From positions 1-27,032 of the IMG/VR virus record IMGVR_UViG_3300036985_001223: DNA of 27,032 bases; one strand, given 5' to 3'. Source of the DNA: a virus. The notes under the pieces are model-generated. The model was not told the origin of the DNA and ran no database searches. It was given only the letters and a program-made list of their open reading frames with translations. A program made the translations under genes and the position numbers. Shown here one piece after another: positions 8,259 to 13,293 of the stretch (its first letter is position 1; each line of letters starts with the position of its first letter).

Positions 8259-8497
8259 ATGCTTTTGCCAATATAAGTAGCCTTTGATCCAGAGAAGCTA
8301 ACCTCTACTGCACATGAAGATCCCTTAAACAAATCAAAAACAGATCCCCACAAGATATAACTTATTAGTAGCATTGCAATAAATAATAATACTGTACCTA
8401 ATACAGATATATCCTCTTTCTTCTTAGCAACACATTGCTTATAAGCCAATTCATCATCACAGCTCTGGCAATTGCTACATTCTTTCTGGCATGACAT
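8255..8497 (-). CDS. Small Cys-rich single-pass membrane protein
   Basis: This 80-residue protein starts MSCQKECSNCQSCDDE. The ATG at 8497 is chosen over an in-frame ATG at 8533 because GGGGGGA (about 8501-8508 on the complementary strand) is well placed before it. Five cysteines cluster in the first 22 residues. A single transmembrane segment follows at about residues 33-55 (VLGTVLLFIAMLLISYILWG), then a short polar tail. The topology suggests a cysteine knuckle on one side of the inner membrane. It is the promoter-proximal gene of the three-gene unit ending in the phosphoesterase. I do not recognise the family. Confidence 0.65.
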   Translation of the reverse strand: MSCQKECSNCQSCDDELAYKQCVAKKKEDISVLGTVLLFIAMLLISYILWGSVFDLFKGSSCAVEVSFSGSKATYIGKSI

Positions 8498-8524
8498 AAC
8501 TATCCCCCCTATCGGTAATATCTG

Positions 8525-8552
8525 TATATACAATCTATATACATTCTATCAA
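8525..8552 (-). promoter_or_regulatory. Candidate promoter for the phosphoesterase unit
   Basis: Read on the minus strand, a TTGATA -35 box (8547-8552) lies 16 bases before TATATA (8525-8530). The predicted start is about 20 bases upstream of the ATG at 8497. The -10 lies within a 10-bp palindrome, TGTATATACA (8523-8532). Spacing and boxes are near but not at the sigma-70 optimum. Confidence 0.45.
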
Positions 8553-8584
8553 AATTACTGCTCGGTAGTACAACTTTCTCAATA

Positions 8585-8601
8585 GTTCACGTTACGTGAA
8601 C
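8585..8601. promoter_or_regulatory. 17-bp palindromic operator candidate
   Basis: GTTCACG-TTA-CGTGAAC is a perfect 7-bp inverted repeat around a 3-bp centre in non-coding DNA, about 33 bp upstream of the candidate -35 box at 8547-8552. Symmetry and length fit a dimeric helix-turn-helix repressor or activator site. A second imperfectly nested set lies just beyond it (CAATCAA 8621-8627 with TTGATTG 8642-8648). The regulator is not known; the Cro-like protein at 15584-15757 is one candidate. Confidence 0.5.
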
Positions 8602-8775
8602 ATTCTTTAAATACCTACTCCAATCAATACTCTCATATACTTTGATTGCTCAAAAACAATTGAGTATTTCATGGGCTAGATACTTTGCCGATTAGAACGA
8701 CACCTGAGATTTATCTTACACAGGACACCCGTTTATATCTAACTACCTTGCAAGGATTCTTACAAATTGTTACTA

Positions 8776-8943
8776 CTACTTACAAATTTCTACAATATCT
8801 ACCTCAGTCCATGCAGCTAGATGTACTACCTGACCCTTATCGTTTTTGCAATAAGAGTACATACCATCAATACTCTTGAAATCAAACTCTTCACCAGTAT
8901 CAATTTTTACTCTGGTATCTCTTGGAACTTCATAAAGTTTCAT
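8776..8943 (-). CDS. Small conserved-looking phage protein, unknown function
   Basis: This 55-residue protein starts MKLYEVPRDTRVKIDTG and contains DGMYSYCKNDKG and VVHLAAWTEVDIVEIC. The compact beta-rich pattern and the phrase VxHLAAWTEV look like a small conserved phage domain, but I cannot attach a name. Its ATG overlaps the TGA of the previous gene (ATGA, 8940-8943), which supports it as the terminal gene of the leftward early operon. A plus-strand frame over the same bases lacks a ribosome site and is rejected. Confidence 0.7.
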   Translation of the reverse strand: MKLYEVPRDTRVKIDTGEEFDFKSIDGMYSYCKNDKGQVVHLAAWTEVDIVEICK

Positions 8944-9137
8944 TTGTCGTTAGCCTCAGAATAATGCAAACCATCGTTACCATTTTGACCTATGGTATCA
9001 ATACGATTTTCATCCCACTCAGAAGGCTTCTTTTTCTTATTCCAGATGCGATCAAAACCTTCTGAATATTTATCCTGCTGCTCTTTATTGCCAACCTTAC
9101 TAACTAGGCTATCGCCAGTAATGCTATTACTAGACAT
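8940..9137 (-). CDS. Small hydrophilic protein, unknown function
   Basis: This 65-residue protein begins MSSNSITGDSLVSKVGNKEQ and has a central basic patch (FDRIWNKKKKPSEWDEN) and a polar tail. The ATG at 9137 is preferred over longer frames because GGGAGAT sits about five bases upstream; an extended reading would run into ssb in the wrong frame. It lies 10 bases after ssb and is coupled by ATGA to the next gene. It is probably co-expressed with ssb. No catalytic motif or membrane segment is visible. Confidence 0.68.
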   Translation of the reverse strand: MSSNSITGDSLVSKVGNKEQQDKYSEGFDRIWNKKKKPSEWDENRIDTIGQNGNDGLHYSEANDK

Positions 9138-9147
9138 GGTAATCTCC

Positions 9148-9537
9148 CTAAAAAGGTATACTATCCTCAAAATCTTCTGGTGGATTTGGCTTACCAGAAG
9201 CGGTAGCTGTTTCTTTAGTTGCACCATCTGCCTTGCTACCAAGTAATGTCACATCAACAATACGGCACTCTAGGCTTGATTTCTCTGTACCATCCTTTGC
9301 AGTATATGGTCGTAAGCTAATCTCGCCTTGTACAGCTATCTGTGATCCCTTTAGAAGCATTGGCGCAAGTGTTTCTGCGCGCTTACCCCATAAATTACAG
9401 TTTAACCATGTTGTCGTTTGCTTTTCGCCATAACCTGCTGTTAGCGATACTGAAAAATTACAGATTGCGTCACCATTTGCTGTATGACTTAATTTTGCGT
9501 CTTGACCTAGACGACCTGTGGCTGATAAGTTATTCAT
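9148..9537 (-). CDS. ssb: Single-stranded DNA-binding protein
   Basis: This 129-residue OB-fold SSB coats single-stranded DNA during phage replication and recombination. It starts MNNLSATGRLGQDAKLSHT, has the SSB core WLNCNLWGKRAETLAPML and LLKGSQIAVQGEISLRPY, and ends in an acidic tail, DFEDSIPF, matching the C-terminal partner-binding tip of bacterial SSB (DDDIPF). The linker is short and Ala/Lys/Pro-rich. AAAGGAAA lies just before the ATG. The neighbours are the Gp157-family gene and erf upstream in the same operon, a standard annealing-recombination set. NinB encoded in the other arm is known in lambda (Orf) to interact with SSB. Confidence 0.95.
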   Translation of the reverse strand: MNNLSATGRLGQDAKLSHTANGDAICNFSVSLTAGYGEKQTTTWLNCNLWGKRAETLAPMLLKGSQIAVQGEISLRPYTAKDGTEKSSLECRIVDVTLLGSKADGATKETATASGKPNPPEDFEDSIPF

Positions 9538-9552
9538 TTTATTTTCCTTTAG

Positions 9553-10059
9553 TTATTTAATTTCTAATCTTTCTGCTTGATCTAAATGTGCGCCATTTAC
9601 TTCTTTGCCAGCTTTGAGCAATTCTGCAATTGCTTTTTTATCTGGATAAGGCTCTGGTGCTGGTGGTGCTTCTGGGTACACGTAAAGCTCACAAGGAATA
9701 GCTCCAGCATCATCAATAACAACGCTGTGAGGGTTTTTCTTGATCGTTAAGGCAAAGTATGGGCATTCTATTTTTGTGATGCCACAACGCTGCATATTGT
9801 CTTTTAAATACTGCTTAATAGATTCAGCCTTCTTCTCTATTGATTTACGTCTATCAGCCATTTCTTTCTCAGCCAGCTTGATAGATTCAGCACTTGTTTC
9901 TAGGTTACGAATGAACATGGCAACATTAACTGCCTTAGTTTCAATATCACCTGTAGCTCCATCTAATGTGTCGGCAATTGTCACATCGTCATAGTCTGAA
10001 TCCAAAAGTTTAGCTTGGATCAATTTGAAATCATTTGTTAGTTGGTATAGTGAAGTCAT
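9553..10059 (-). CDS. Gp157-family phage protein (Sipho_Gp157)
   Basis: This 168-residue protein has an acidic N-terminus (LDSDYDDVTIADTLDGATGD) and a long charged coiled coil at about 40-95 (IRNLETSAESIKLAEKEMAD, then RRKSIEKKAESIKQYLKDNM). A short beta part follows (FALTIKKNPHSVVIDDAGAI), then a Pro-rich stretch and a KKAIAELLKAGKEVNGAHL motif. This order is the hallmark of the siphovirus Gp157 family, named from Streptococcus thermophilus phage work and repeatedly found beside SSB and annealing proteins. Its biochemical role is not settled. Its ATG shares one base with the stop of the upstream mini-gene (TAATG), implying coupled translation. Confidence 0.88.
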   Translation of the reverse strand: MTSLYQLTNDFKLIQAKLLDSDYDDVTIADTLDGATGDIETKAVNVAMFIRNLETSAESIKLAEKEMADRRKSIEKKAESIKQYLKDNMQRCGITKIECPYFALTIKKNPHSVVIDDAGAIPCELYVYPEAPPAPEPYPDKKAIAELLKAGKEVNGAHLDQAERLEIK

Positions 10060-10196
10060 TATCGTATTCTCGGATAAGGTTTAGAAAGTAAATATTTATG
10101 CCCCATTGCCTTAATTGCTTTAGCAATCTTGGCATTACGGCTATCCACCTCTTTCTTACTTGGTGGAGTTAAGCCATATAACGAATTTATGATCAT
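10059..10196 (-). CDS. 45-residue basic protein between erf and the Gp157 gene
   Basis: It starts MIINSLYGLTPPSKKEVDSR, is strongly basic, and ends KYLLSKPYPRIR. Both ends are TAATG junctions: the last base of the erf stop is the first base of its ATG, and its own stop shares a base with the Gp157-family ATG. That double coupling, and the absence of any other explanation for a 137-bp gap in a compact operon, support a real gene. Family unknown. The basic composition suggests nucleic-acid or protein binding, as inference. Confidence 0.62.
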   Translation of the reverse strand: MIINSLYGLTPPSKKEVDSRNAKIAKAIKAMGHKYLLSKPYPRIR

Positions 10197-10789
10197 TATT
10201 TAATCCCCTCTAATGCTAATTTAGCTACCTTGTAAAAATCATTAAGCTCTTCTTTTTGTACATCGTTAGCACGTTTATATGCACCACCAAAGATACCCTT
10301 TAGTGTTTCCATATCAGTACAGCCAGCCATTGCTTTCTTACACTCATTGCCTTCAGCATCTGATAGTGCTGGTGGCTTTAATGCTGGTGCTGGTGACTTA
10401 GGTGCTTCATATGCTGCTTTAGTAGCAACTTGACCATCATCATCTTCTTGAGCAATGCCACAGGCTGTCATCAAAGAATACCTACGAGCATACGACAATG
10501 CGCTACCGTAGCCCTGTGGATCTTGTTTAGCTGCTGGAAGGTGTAATCTGCCACACTTAAGAAACTCGCCAGACTCGTGCAGTAAAACTGTTTCAATGGT
10601 GATCCCTGTATCATCAGCACAAGTTTCTTGGTACATAGCAATGCCGTTATTTAGGAATGCATCATCTACTGCATCAAGACAAGCACCCAGATCTGCGTAC
10701 TTGCTCTTAAATCCACCATTAACCTTATTCTTTAGTGCTGGGCTAAATTCTTTCTTAGCCTTAATGAATGCTATTGCAATATTTTTCAT
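10196..10789 (-). CDS. erf: ERF-family single-strand annealing protein
   Basis: This 197-residue recombinase of the P22 Erf family anneals complementary single strands and can circularise or repair phage DNA. The family core is plain: an N-terminal AKKEFSPALKNKVNGGFKSK followed by YADLGACLDAV (about 11-41), then QGYGSALSYARRYSLMTACG and IAQEDDDG (about 92-119). A Pro/Ala-rich linker (130-145) leads to a small helical C-terminal domain (150-197), as in other two-domain Erf proteins. Its ATG overlaps the upstream TGA (ATGA at 10786-10789). SSB and the Gp157-family gene downstream complete the module. Confidence 0.93.
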   Translation of the reverse strand: MKNIAIAFIKAKKEFSPALKNKVNGGFKSKYADLGACLDAVDDAFLNNGIAMYQETCADDTGITIETVLLHESGEFLKCGRLHLPAAKQDPQGYGSALSYARRYSLMTACGIAQEDDDGQVATKAAYEAPKSPAPALKPPALSDAEGNECKKAMAGCTDMETLKGIFGGAYKRANDVQKEELNDFYKVAKLALEGIK

Positions 10790-10917
10790 TTTGAATCTCC
10801 AAGTAATCTTAAATCTGAATTAATTTCTTTGAGCAAACATTCTAGCTCCCACAACTTGTACTCTTCTTCATTGATTTGGTTTTCACGATCATCACCAAAG
10901 TCTGGCATATATTCCAT
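10786..10917 (-). CDS. Small acidic helical protein upstream of erf
   Basis: This 43-residue protein starts MEYMPDFGDDRENQINEEEY and is very acidic, with one predicted amphipathic helix (KLWELECLLKEINSDLRLLG). ATG 10917 is supported by GGGAG seven bases upstream; ATG 10908 is an alternative. Its TGA overlaps the erf ATG. A longer frame would overlap the membrane peptide gene upstream and lacks a ribosome site. Function unknown. Confidence 0.6.
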   Translation of the reverse strand: MEYMPDFGDDRENQINEEEYKLWELECLLKEINSDLRLLGDSK

Positions 10918-10919
10918 GA

Positions 10920-11042
10920 TTAAGCTCCCAATAAAAAGTAAAGTATACTTAACATCACAACTGATCCAACAAAGCAGAATCCAACTAAGAAGCATTCTAG
11001 TTTGCTTTCTTTAGCAACTACTGAGTTTTTGTAATCAATCAT
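10920..11042 (-). CDS. 40-residue single-pass membrane peptide
   Basis: It starts MIDYKNSVVAKESKLECFLV and is followed by a continuous hydrophobic segment ending in YFLLGA. The N-terminus is charged, so it is a simple membrane anchor of N-in type. The ATG overlaps the stop of the upstream gene by eight bases and its TAA lies two bases before the next ATG. The tight packing supports expression. Function unknown; small membrane peptides in early phage operons often modify host envelope processes, which is only a general expectation here. Confidence 0.6.
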   Translation of the reverse strand: MIDYKNSVVAKESKLECFLVGFCFVGSVVMLSILYFLLGA

Positions 11043-11337
11043 TTGAGTACCCCATTGCTTTATTTTCTTCAGCTAGTGCTACTGCATTTGCTGCATTTTG
11101 TTCTGGGGTAAATTGGATTGCTACTTTTAGGGCATTATCATTTTCAACCTTATATTTAAGGCTCTTGATAACATCTTTTATTGATTGTGCGTCTAGGGTA
11201 GGAAGAAGGTTTACTACGTTAGCAACTTCTTCAACTGCGATAATTTCAATGTCATTTACATCGTTGTAGTAAACATCAAAATCTTTACCTCTGAGCAATT
11301 CGTTTTGACTGTAAATTTTTACTGTTTTCAATTTCAT
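11035..11337 (-). CDS. Conserved-looking early protein, unknown function
   Basis: This 100-residue protein starts MKLKTVKIYSQNELLRGKDF. ATG 11337 is preferred over a GTG at 11349 because GGTGGAGAT is placed just before it. A beta-rich first half (DVYYNDVNDIEIIAVEEVAN) is followed by helical segments (LDAQSIKDVIKSLKYKVEND) and a polar tail. No motif is recognised. It is the first gene behind the candidate promoter at 11390-11418 and so probably heads the erf/ssb transcript. Confidence 0.68.
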   Translation of the reverse strand: MKLKTVKIYSQNELLRGKDFDVYYNDVNDIEIIAVEEVANVVNLLPTLDAQSIKDVIKSLKYKVENDNALKVAIQFTPEQNAANAVALAEENKAMGYSND

Positions 11338-11364
11338 TTTAATCTCCACCGTTTCTATTAGTTA

Positions 11365-11384
11365 ATCGCATAATTTGCTGCGAT
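11365..11384 (-). promoter_or_regulatory. Leader hairpin / possible operator
   Basis: ATCGCA (11365-11370) and TGCGAT (11379-11384) form a perfect 6-bp inverted repeat around 8 bases, downstream of the candidate -10 box and upstream of the ribosome site of the 11035-11337 gene. It could act as RNA in the leader or as a protein-binding site. Confidence 0.35.
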
Positions 11385-11389
11385 GTGTA

Positions 11390-11418
11390 ATACTAATCCA
11401 TCTAATTTAATAATTCAA
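11390..11418 (-). promoter_or_regulatory. Candidate promoter for the erf/ssb operon
   Basis: On the minus strand TTGAAT (11413-11418) is followed after 17 bases by TAGTAT (11390-11395). Each box matches four of six sigma-70 consensus positions with ideal spacing. It lies in the 104-bp gap ahead of the 11035-11337 gene. Confidence 0.42.
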
Positions 11419-11441
11419 GCATTAATTCTACATTTATTCAT

Positions 11442-11900
11442 TTATTTGGCTTTATTCCAACCATGAATACTAGCGTCAAGTCTATACTGTTTATAAGCAA
11501 CTTTTTCAATGCAAACGGCTTGATATTCTTTTAAATCATCTTTTATCTCGGCTCTTTCTTTTTTACGTTTTAATTTAGAAGGAACAACTTTATTTAATTT
11601 TAATAATAATTTAACTAATTTAAGTCTTGTAATTAAATCATATTCATCTGTTTTTTCTAAACTTATGGCTATATGTGGATAAAATGCCGTTAAATACCCA
11701 AATACAGTCATATTGCCATCCCATTTATGTGGATAATGCTTCATACTTCTCATTTCATCAACTGTTAGCTTTCTATGTAATTTGCTTAAAAAACGAAATT
11801 GGCATTGAATAACCATGCTAAATCTATTAAGAAAAAATTGATTAGTTAAATGAGATACCCATAATTCATTTAATTCTTTAGGTGTTTTATCTTCTGTCAT
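11442..11900 (-). CDS. Early protein of unknown function, Lys/Leu-rich
   Basis: The chosen start gives 152 residues beginning MTEDKTPKELNELWVSHLTN, with GGGGGAT immediately upstream. An in-frame ATG at 11936 would add 12 residues and overlap the upstream gene by seven bases but has no ribosome site. The protein is helical and basic (LITRLKLVKLLLKLNKVVPS, then KLKRKKERAEIKDDLKEYQA) and ends in YRLDASIHGWNKAK. No domain is recognised. The DNA is more A/T-rich than the neighbouring ssb-erf block, with many AAA, TTA and AAT codons, which hints at a separate origin. Confidence 0.65.
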   Translation of the reverse strand: MTEDKTPKELNELWVSHLTNQFFLNRFSMVIQCQFRFLSKLHRKLTVDEMRSMKHYPHKWDGNMTVFGYLTAFYPHIAISLEKTDEYDLITRLKLVKLLLKLNKVVPSKLKRKKERAEIKDDLKEYQAVCIEKVAYKQYRLDASIHGWNKAK

Positions 11901-11929
11901 ATATCCCCCTACTGTGTCATTTAAATTAT

Positions 11930-12088
11930 TTACCATTGAGCTAATTTGCCAGTAATCTTGAACATAGACATGGCTCTATTAAGAACTTTGGCATCATGTT
12001 TATAACGATCTGGGCTATGATCCCTGTCTACGTTACGTGCATCATTAAGTTTTACTCTCCATACTTTTCTTTGTTGATAATGTGTCAT
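11930..12088 (-). CDS. Small basic protein, unknown function
   Basis: This start gives 52 residues beginning MTHYQQRKVWRVKLNDARNV. ATG 12088 is preferred because GGGG lies about nine bases upstream; ATG 12097, overlapping the previous stop, is the alternative. A longer in-frame extension overlaps the well-supported upstream gene and is rejected. The protein is rich in Arg, Lys and His (DRDHSPDRYKHDAKVLNRAM), suggesting nucleic-acid binding without a recognisable fold. Confidence 0.52.
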   Translation of the reverse strand: MTHYQQRKVWRVKLNDARNVDRDHSPDRYKHDAKVLNRAMSMFKITGKLAQW

Positions 12089-12089
12089 T

Positions 12090-12320
12090 TTAGTCATCCC
12101 CATTAACTTCTTTAAATGTTTTAATAATAACCAAGCTGGGTTCATATCCTGCCATTGGTATTCCCATCTCATGAAGCTCAATCGTATTTAATGCTTCATC
12201 CTTCTGCCAATACATAACTCCGTCAATATCACCTTTTTGTCTATTTGAGTTAGCCATAATTTTAGCTACTAGAATGTTATTGAATAGCTCACCAATTTTT
12301 TTTGCTTCTTTTTTAGTCAT
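12090..12320 (-). CDS. Small early protein, unknown function
   Basis: This 76-residue protein starts MTKKEAKKIGELFNNILVAK, continues with a predicted helix-turn-helix-sized charged region (ANSNRQKGDIDGVMYWQKDE), and ends in a hydrophobic/acidic tail. AAGGGG precedes the ATG by about nine bases. It shares the intergenic pattern of its neighbours (10 to 30 bp gaps). No family is recognised. Confidence 0.62.
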   Translation of the reverse strand: MTKKEAKKIGELFNNILVAKIMANSNRQKGDIDGVMYWQKDEALNTIELHEMGIPMAGYEPSLVIIKTFKEVNGDD

Positions 12321-12332
12321 TTTATTTACCCC

Positions 12333-12482
12333 TTATTTTTTATTATGAAAAGTTACAACAAGAAGCTGTTTTTTTAAAGCAAGTAACTCTTGATACATTC
12401 TGTTATTTACATCTTTATAATATTCAATAGATGGATCTAAAGTATTTATTAAGAGTGTGATTTGATTTTCGTTTAATTTCAT
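12333..12482 (-). CDS. Small helical protein (49 residues), unknown function
   Basis: It starts MKLNENQITLLINTLDPSIE and continues with a charged amphipathic helix (NNRMYQELLALKKQLLVV). GGAGAA lies about five bases before the ATG, and a perfect UUCG-capped hairpin (12496-12507) sits just upstream of that ribosome site. It fills the only gap of its size in this operon. Function unknown. Confidence 0.6.
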   Translation of the reverse strand: MKLNENQITLLINTLDPSIEYYKDVNNRMYQELLALKKQLLVVTFHNKK

Positions 12483-12495
12483 TTTATTTCTCCAA

Positions 12496-12507
12496 GCCCC
12501 GAAGGGC
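12496..12507 (-). promoter_or_regulatory. Intercistronic UUCG tetraloop hairpin
   Basis: The minus-strand transcript reads GCCC-UUCG-GGGC, a perfect 4-bp stem closed by the very stable C(UUCG)G loop. It is placed between the stop of the 12514-12765 gene and the ribosome site of the next gene. No U-tract follows, so it is not a typical terminator. It may protect or process mRNA or tune downstream translation. Confidence 0.5.
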
Positions 12508-12513
12508 ATTAAG

Positions 12514-12765
12514 TTAGTTTACTTTAGTTAAATTTCTGTTTGAGTTACCTTGAAACTGCCAAGCATATTCACCAGTAGTAGCATTAAAGAAATATGGATC
12601 ATTAATCATTTGCTCTGATGGTTTAGTGCAAACACCTTTTGACCAATATACTTCTTCATCAGTACCAACATATCTGCTATGAACTTCACCTAGAGTAAAT
12701 TCAGATCCGTAAAAACTAATTACATCACCTTGTTTCATTTGAGTTGCATTGATTTGAGTAGTCAT
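12514..12765 (-). CDS. First gene of the leftward early operon, unknown function
   Basis: This 83-residue protein starts MTTQINATQMKQGDVISFYG. The opening MKQGDVISFYGSEFTLGEV resembles the short beta-barrel start of small phage or plasmid proteins, but I do not assign a family. Aromatic residues are frequent (YWSKGV, PYFFNATTGEYAWQF). CGGAGAT is well placed before the ATG, and a candidate promoter lies 35-60 bp upstream. As the first gene transcribed leftward it may be an immediate-early host-interaction protein; this is inference from position. Confidence 0.66.
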   Translation of the reverse strand: MTTQINATQMKQGDVISFYGSEFTLGEVHSRYVGTDEEVYWSKGVCTKPSEQMINDPYFFNATTGEYAWQFQGNSNRNLTKVN

Positions 12766-12799
12766 TTTAAATCTCCGTTTGGTTAGTTGATGTAGTTAT

Positions 12800-12826
12800 A
12801 TTATAGAAGTTTTATACACCATGCAA
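12800..12826 (-). promoter_or_regulatory. Candidate leftward early promoter
   Basis: On the minus strand a perfect TATAAT -10 (12800-12805) lies 15 bases after TTGCAT (12821-12826). The -10 is consensus; the spacer is two bases shorter than ideal. It is placed to drive the 12514-12765 gene and the operon behind it. Confidence 0.45.
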
Positions 12827-12844
12827 TAGGGTAAACACAAATAA

Positions 12845-12853
12845 TGCTAAAAT
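12845..12853 (+). promoter_or_regulatory. Candidate rightward early promoter (extended -10)
   Basis: TGCTAAAAT is an extended -10 (TGn plus TAAAAT) in the 119-bp divergent gap, about 32 bp before the VRR-NUC start. No good -35 lies at the expected distance, so activity may depend on the extended element or an activator. Confidence 0.35.
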
Positions 12854-12884
12854 AAATGCAATTATTTTCAATAAAGGTACAAAA

Positions 12885-13250
12885 ATGACAGAACATCAAG
12901 AGCAGGTGGCAGTAATTCAATGGTTTAGACTTCAATATAAAAAGTATTCTGGTTATTTATTTGCTATACCTAATGGCGCACATTTGGCTGGTGACTCACG
13001 AATGAGGGCTATTAAGATGAATAATATGAAGGCAGAGGGATTCACTAATGGTGTAAGCGATCTATTCCTAATGATCCCAACATTTCATCATCACGGTCTA
13101 TTTATAGAGATGAAGGCAAAGGGTGGAAAAGTATCAGATAGCCAGAAAGAGTTTATGTCTAATGCTAGTTCAATGAACTATGCGACAGTTGTTTGCTACG
13201 GATTTGAGGAAGCTAAAAAAGAAATTAATAATTACTTGCATGATTTTTAA
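12885..13250 (+). CDS. VRR-NUC domain nuclease
   Basis: This 121-residue protein is essentially a stand-alone VRR-NUC domain of the PD-(D/E)XK nuclease superfamily. The catalytic core reads GVSDLFLMIP (Asp59) followed by GLFIEMKAKGGKVSDSQKEF (Glu75, Lys77, Gln87), with a helical start MTEHQEQVAVIQWFR. Related phage enzymes act on branched or structured DNA, and the eukaryotic member is FAN1. Here it is the first gene of the rightward early arm, beside replication and recombination genes, so processing of replication intermediates is likely. AAAGG lies before the ATG. Confidence 0.9.
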   Translation: MTEHQEQVAVIQWFRLQYKKYSGYLFAIPNGAHLAGDSRMRAIKMNNMKAEGFTNGVSDLFLMIPTFHHHGLFIEMKAKGGKVSDSQKEFMSNASSMNYATVVCYGFEEAKKEINNYLHDF

Positions 13251-13293
13251 TTATCCTGTAATGTATAAATAACTTACACAAAGGGAGTTATAA

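Larger units (their letters stand above)
8498..8775. other. Intergenic control region between two minus-strand units
   Basis: About 280 bp without a convincing gene. It holds the promoter and palindrome annotated separately. On the minus strand there is a possible 21-codon frame (start 8673, MKYSIVFEQSKYMRVLIGVG) with no good ribosome site. A stem CCTG/CAGG encloses AGAT/ATCT near 8703-8724. No T-tract terminator follows the 8776-8943 gene, so the upstream operon may read through. Confidence 0.4.

Noticed and set aside
8686-8702. tRNA-like T-arm on the minus strand (5-bp stem, loop TTCTAAT)
   Set aside because: No matching acceptor, D or anticodon arms at the right distance; total length would be about 62 bases.
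8685-8879. Plus-strand 64-residue frame
   Set aside because: No ribosome site; the coupled minus-strand gene 8776-8943 fits far better.
13236-13269. Possible promoter between the VRR-NUC and initiator genes
   Set aside because: TTGCAT has no good -10 at 16-18 bases; the TATAAA present lies 22 bases away.
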